Source: Rhabdornis inornatus
Taxonomy: Eukaryota; Chordata; Aves; Passeriformes; Rhabdornithidae
Reading direction: 5' to 3'
NCBI GenBank assembly: GCA_013397075.1
Contig: VWZS01000176.1
Location: 124,001-188,000 of the forward strand
Length of the DNA: 64,000 nt
In this document: positions 62,940 to 64,000 of the stretch, piece by piece
How the letters are laid out: each line of letters begins with the position of its first letter
How positions within the stretch are numbered: position 1 is the stretch's first letter
Translations under genes and position numbers: made by a program
Notes under the pieces: generated by a model
The model's database searches: none
Seen by the model: only the letters and a program-made list of their open reading frames with translations
Told to the model about the DNA's origin: nothing

Positions 62940-63130
62940 GGTTGTCCAGAATCACAGCTGTACAGTGTTAATACTGTACTCATGATCTTAATAGAAAATA
63001 ATCCCTTGAAAATTAATTGCCACTAGACATTAATAAGCACTTTGCTAATTAAGCCAGTAAGCCAATTAGGCCCAAGGTGAACTTGAGGGCAATCAACTCC
63101 ATGAACAGTGTGAGCTAAGTCTTAGAAGTA
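62940..63130. promoter_or_regulatory. Candidate regulatory TAAT-rich element
   Basis: A 20-bp inverted repeat (GTACAGT, GTTAAT spacer, ACTGTAC; 62960-62979) is followed by AATTAATTGCC (63010), CATTAATAAG (63028), GCTAATTAAGC (63044) and CCAATTAGG (63062). Homeodomain cores are spaced about 10-20 bp apart. Inference from motif content only. Confidence 0.3.
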
Positions 63131-63885
63131 CACTCAAAATTTTAAAAAGCTCATTTTTGGAGGCTGGATAGCTTATGGGATTGCTCATTACAGAACAAAG
63201 CAACTGCCCAAATGCAAGCCAGGTCAGGAGCAGCCAAGAGCCATCATCAGCCAGCAGCTTATCTGTGTCTTCAGAGCAGCTGGTCTAGACCTCATTTGAG
63301 ACCTTACCAACTCGTAATTAATAGCTTCTCTAAGTAAACCAAATCAGAAAGCCAGCAAAAAGCAATTCAAGAGTGTCTCCTGGGAAAGAGCCTAGCTGTA
63401 AGGCAGGGCAGGGTGTAGAGAGAGCAATTTACAGCTGACTCCCTTTGATGGGTAGCATGAGGCAGCTATCCCTGCTCCTTCTGCTAGGCTTCCACAAACC
63501 ATGGGACATTCACAAAACCTGCACAGAAATGGCTCAAGCCTTTCTGAGGAGATGCAAATATTCAGCAGCTCTTCCACCTCCAAAAGTCTGCATTGCTGGC
63601 CTTTTTTATTCACTATCCAGGAGCAGAGACAGCACGGGCAGGAACACAGATAGCTCAGAAACCTTCATTTCTGCCTTGCCTGTACAGCTGAGAGGAACAG
63701 ATCCATTCCTGGCTTCCCAGGAGAAACCTGTGTTTCTCAACACACTCCAAACAGAAGAGCTGTTAAAGGAGCACCTTGCTAAAATCCCTCCTCTGTGGGC
63801 ATGGCTGAAGATCTCCCCAGGGCCCCAAAGCTGCCAGAATTCAAGAGGCATTGACTGCTCCGACTCTTGGGGTTCTGCTGTTCAG
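63131..63885. other. Non-coding stretch
   Basis: A frame at 63445-63939 (164 codons; first ATG at 63448) begins with a leucine-rich, signal-like stretch but runs out through the CR1 tail at its 3' end and matches no family. I regard it as chance. Confidence 0.55.
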
Positions 63886-63948
63886 GGACTTGGACTTGAC
63901 AATCCCTGTACATTCCTTCCAGCTCAGCATATTCTATGATTCCATGAT
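63886..63948 (+). mobile_element. CR1 LINE 3' tail fragment
   Basis: 'GGACTTGGACTTGACAATCC' followed by 'CATTCCTTCCAGCTCAGCAT' and the octamers ATTCTATGATTCCATGA. Only about 60 bp are recognisable; upstream sequence does not align by eye. Confidence 0.85.
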
Positions 63949-64000
63949 TTTCTCCTCCTCCAATCCTCCTGTTCCACGTTTTTTTTTCGTTCTGTCCCTT
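63949..64000. other. End of window, nothing seen
   Basis: Short pyrimidine-rich stretch with a T-run; no feature. Confidence 0.6.

Noticed and set aside
1..64000. Bacterial-type systems, CRISPR arrays, prophage or operons
   Set aside because: No spaced identical repeats, no gene-dense layout and no long coding frames; the CR1 content shows avian nuclear DNA.

Overview
The window looks like nuclear DNA from a bird, most probably a songbird. It is AT-rich and CpG-poor. Its interspersed repeats are almost all short 3' ends of CR1 LINEs, with the avian-style tail of ATTCTATG-like octamers. There is one clear LTR-retrovirus-type fragment and one faint MIR-like SINE relic. There are no operons, ribosome binding sites, rRNA or tRNA genes, and no CRISPR array. 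The bird assignment follows from repeat content alone; the species cannot be read from the sequence.

I find no protein-coding gene that I can support. Every longer open frame fails at least one basic test: it starts only at a non-ATG codon, it runs across a repeat, it competes with an equally open frame, or it resembles no family I know. The longest stretch without a stop (47444-48496, 350 codons) has no in-frame ATG until codon 262. The window is best read as intergenic or long-intron sequence.

Layout. Positions 1-12 kb hold one good CR1 end (2392-2638), a MIR-like relic (2985-3088), a homeodomain-motif-rich stretch (3840-3990), an older CR1 end (6751-6968) and two hairpins (7172-7195, 9524-9548). 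Positions 12-22 kb hold CR1 tails (12073-12164, 17728-17767) and a local duplication of about 140 bp (13735 and 14950). Positions 22-36 kb hold two closely similar CR1 ends in opposite orientation (22216-22460 minus, 30834-31093 plus), a small CpG cluster (29572-29682), a hairpin with a GAAA loop (30779-30802) and a TAAT-rich block (31800-32060). Positions 36-48 kb hold a CR1 tail (36217-36268), a motif-rich block around a palindrome (37770-37930), an LTR with TATA box and poly(A) signal that runs into an 11-N gap (41658-41976) followed by a repeated module (42007-42162), a 14-bp-stem hairpin (45758-45794) and the long open frame. Positions 48-64 kb hold a strong candidate regulatory block with a nuclear-receptor-type inverted repeat (53181-53400), another TAAT-rich block (62940-63130) and a final CR1 tail (63886-63948).

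No genes are seen working together. The most useful targets are the candidate conserved noncoding elements, which suggest regulatory sequence near a developmental gene outside the window. Conservation cannot be measured from one sequence, so these calls are inferences from motif content. I saw no evidence of a new biological system.
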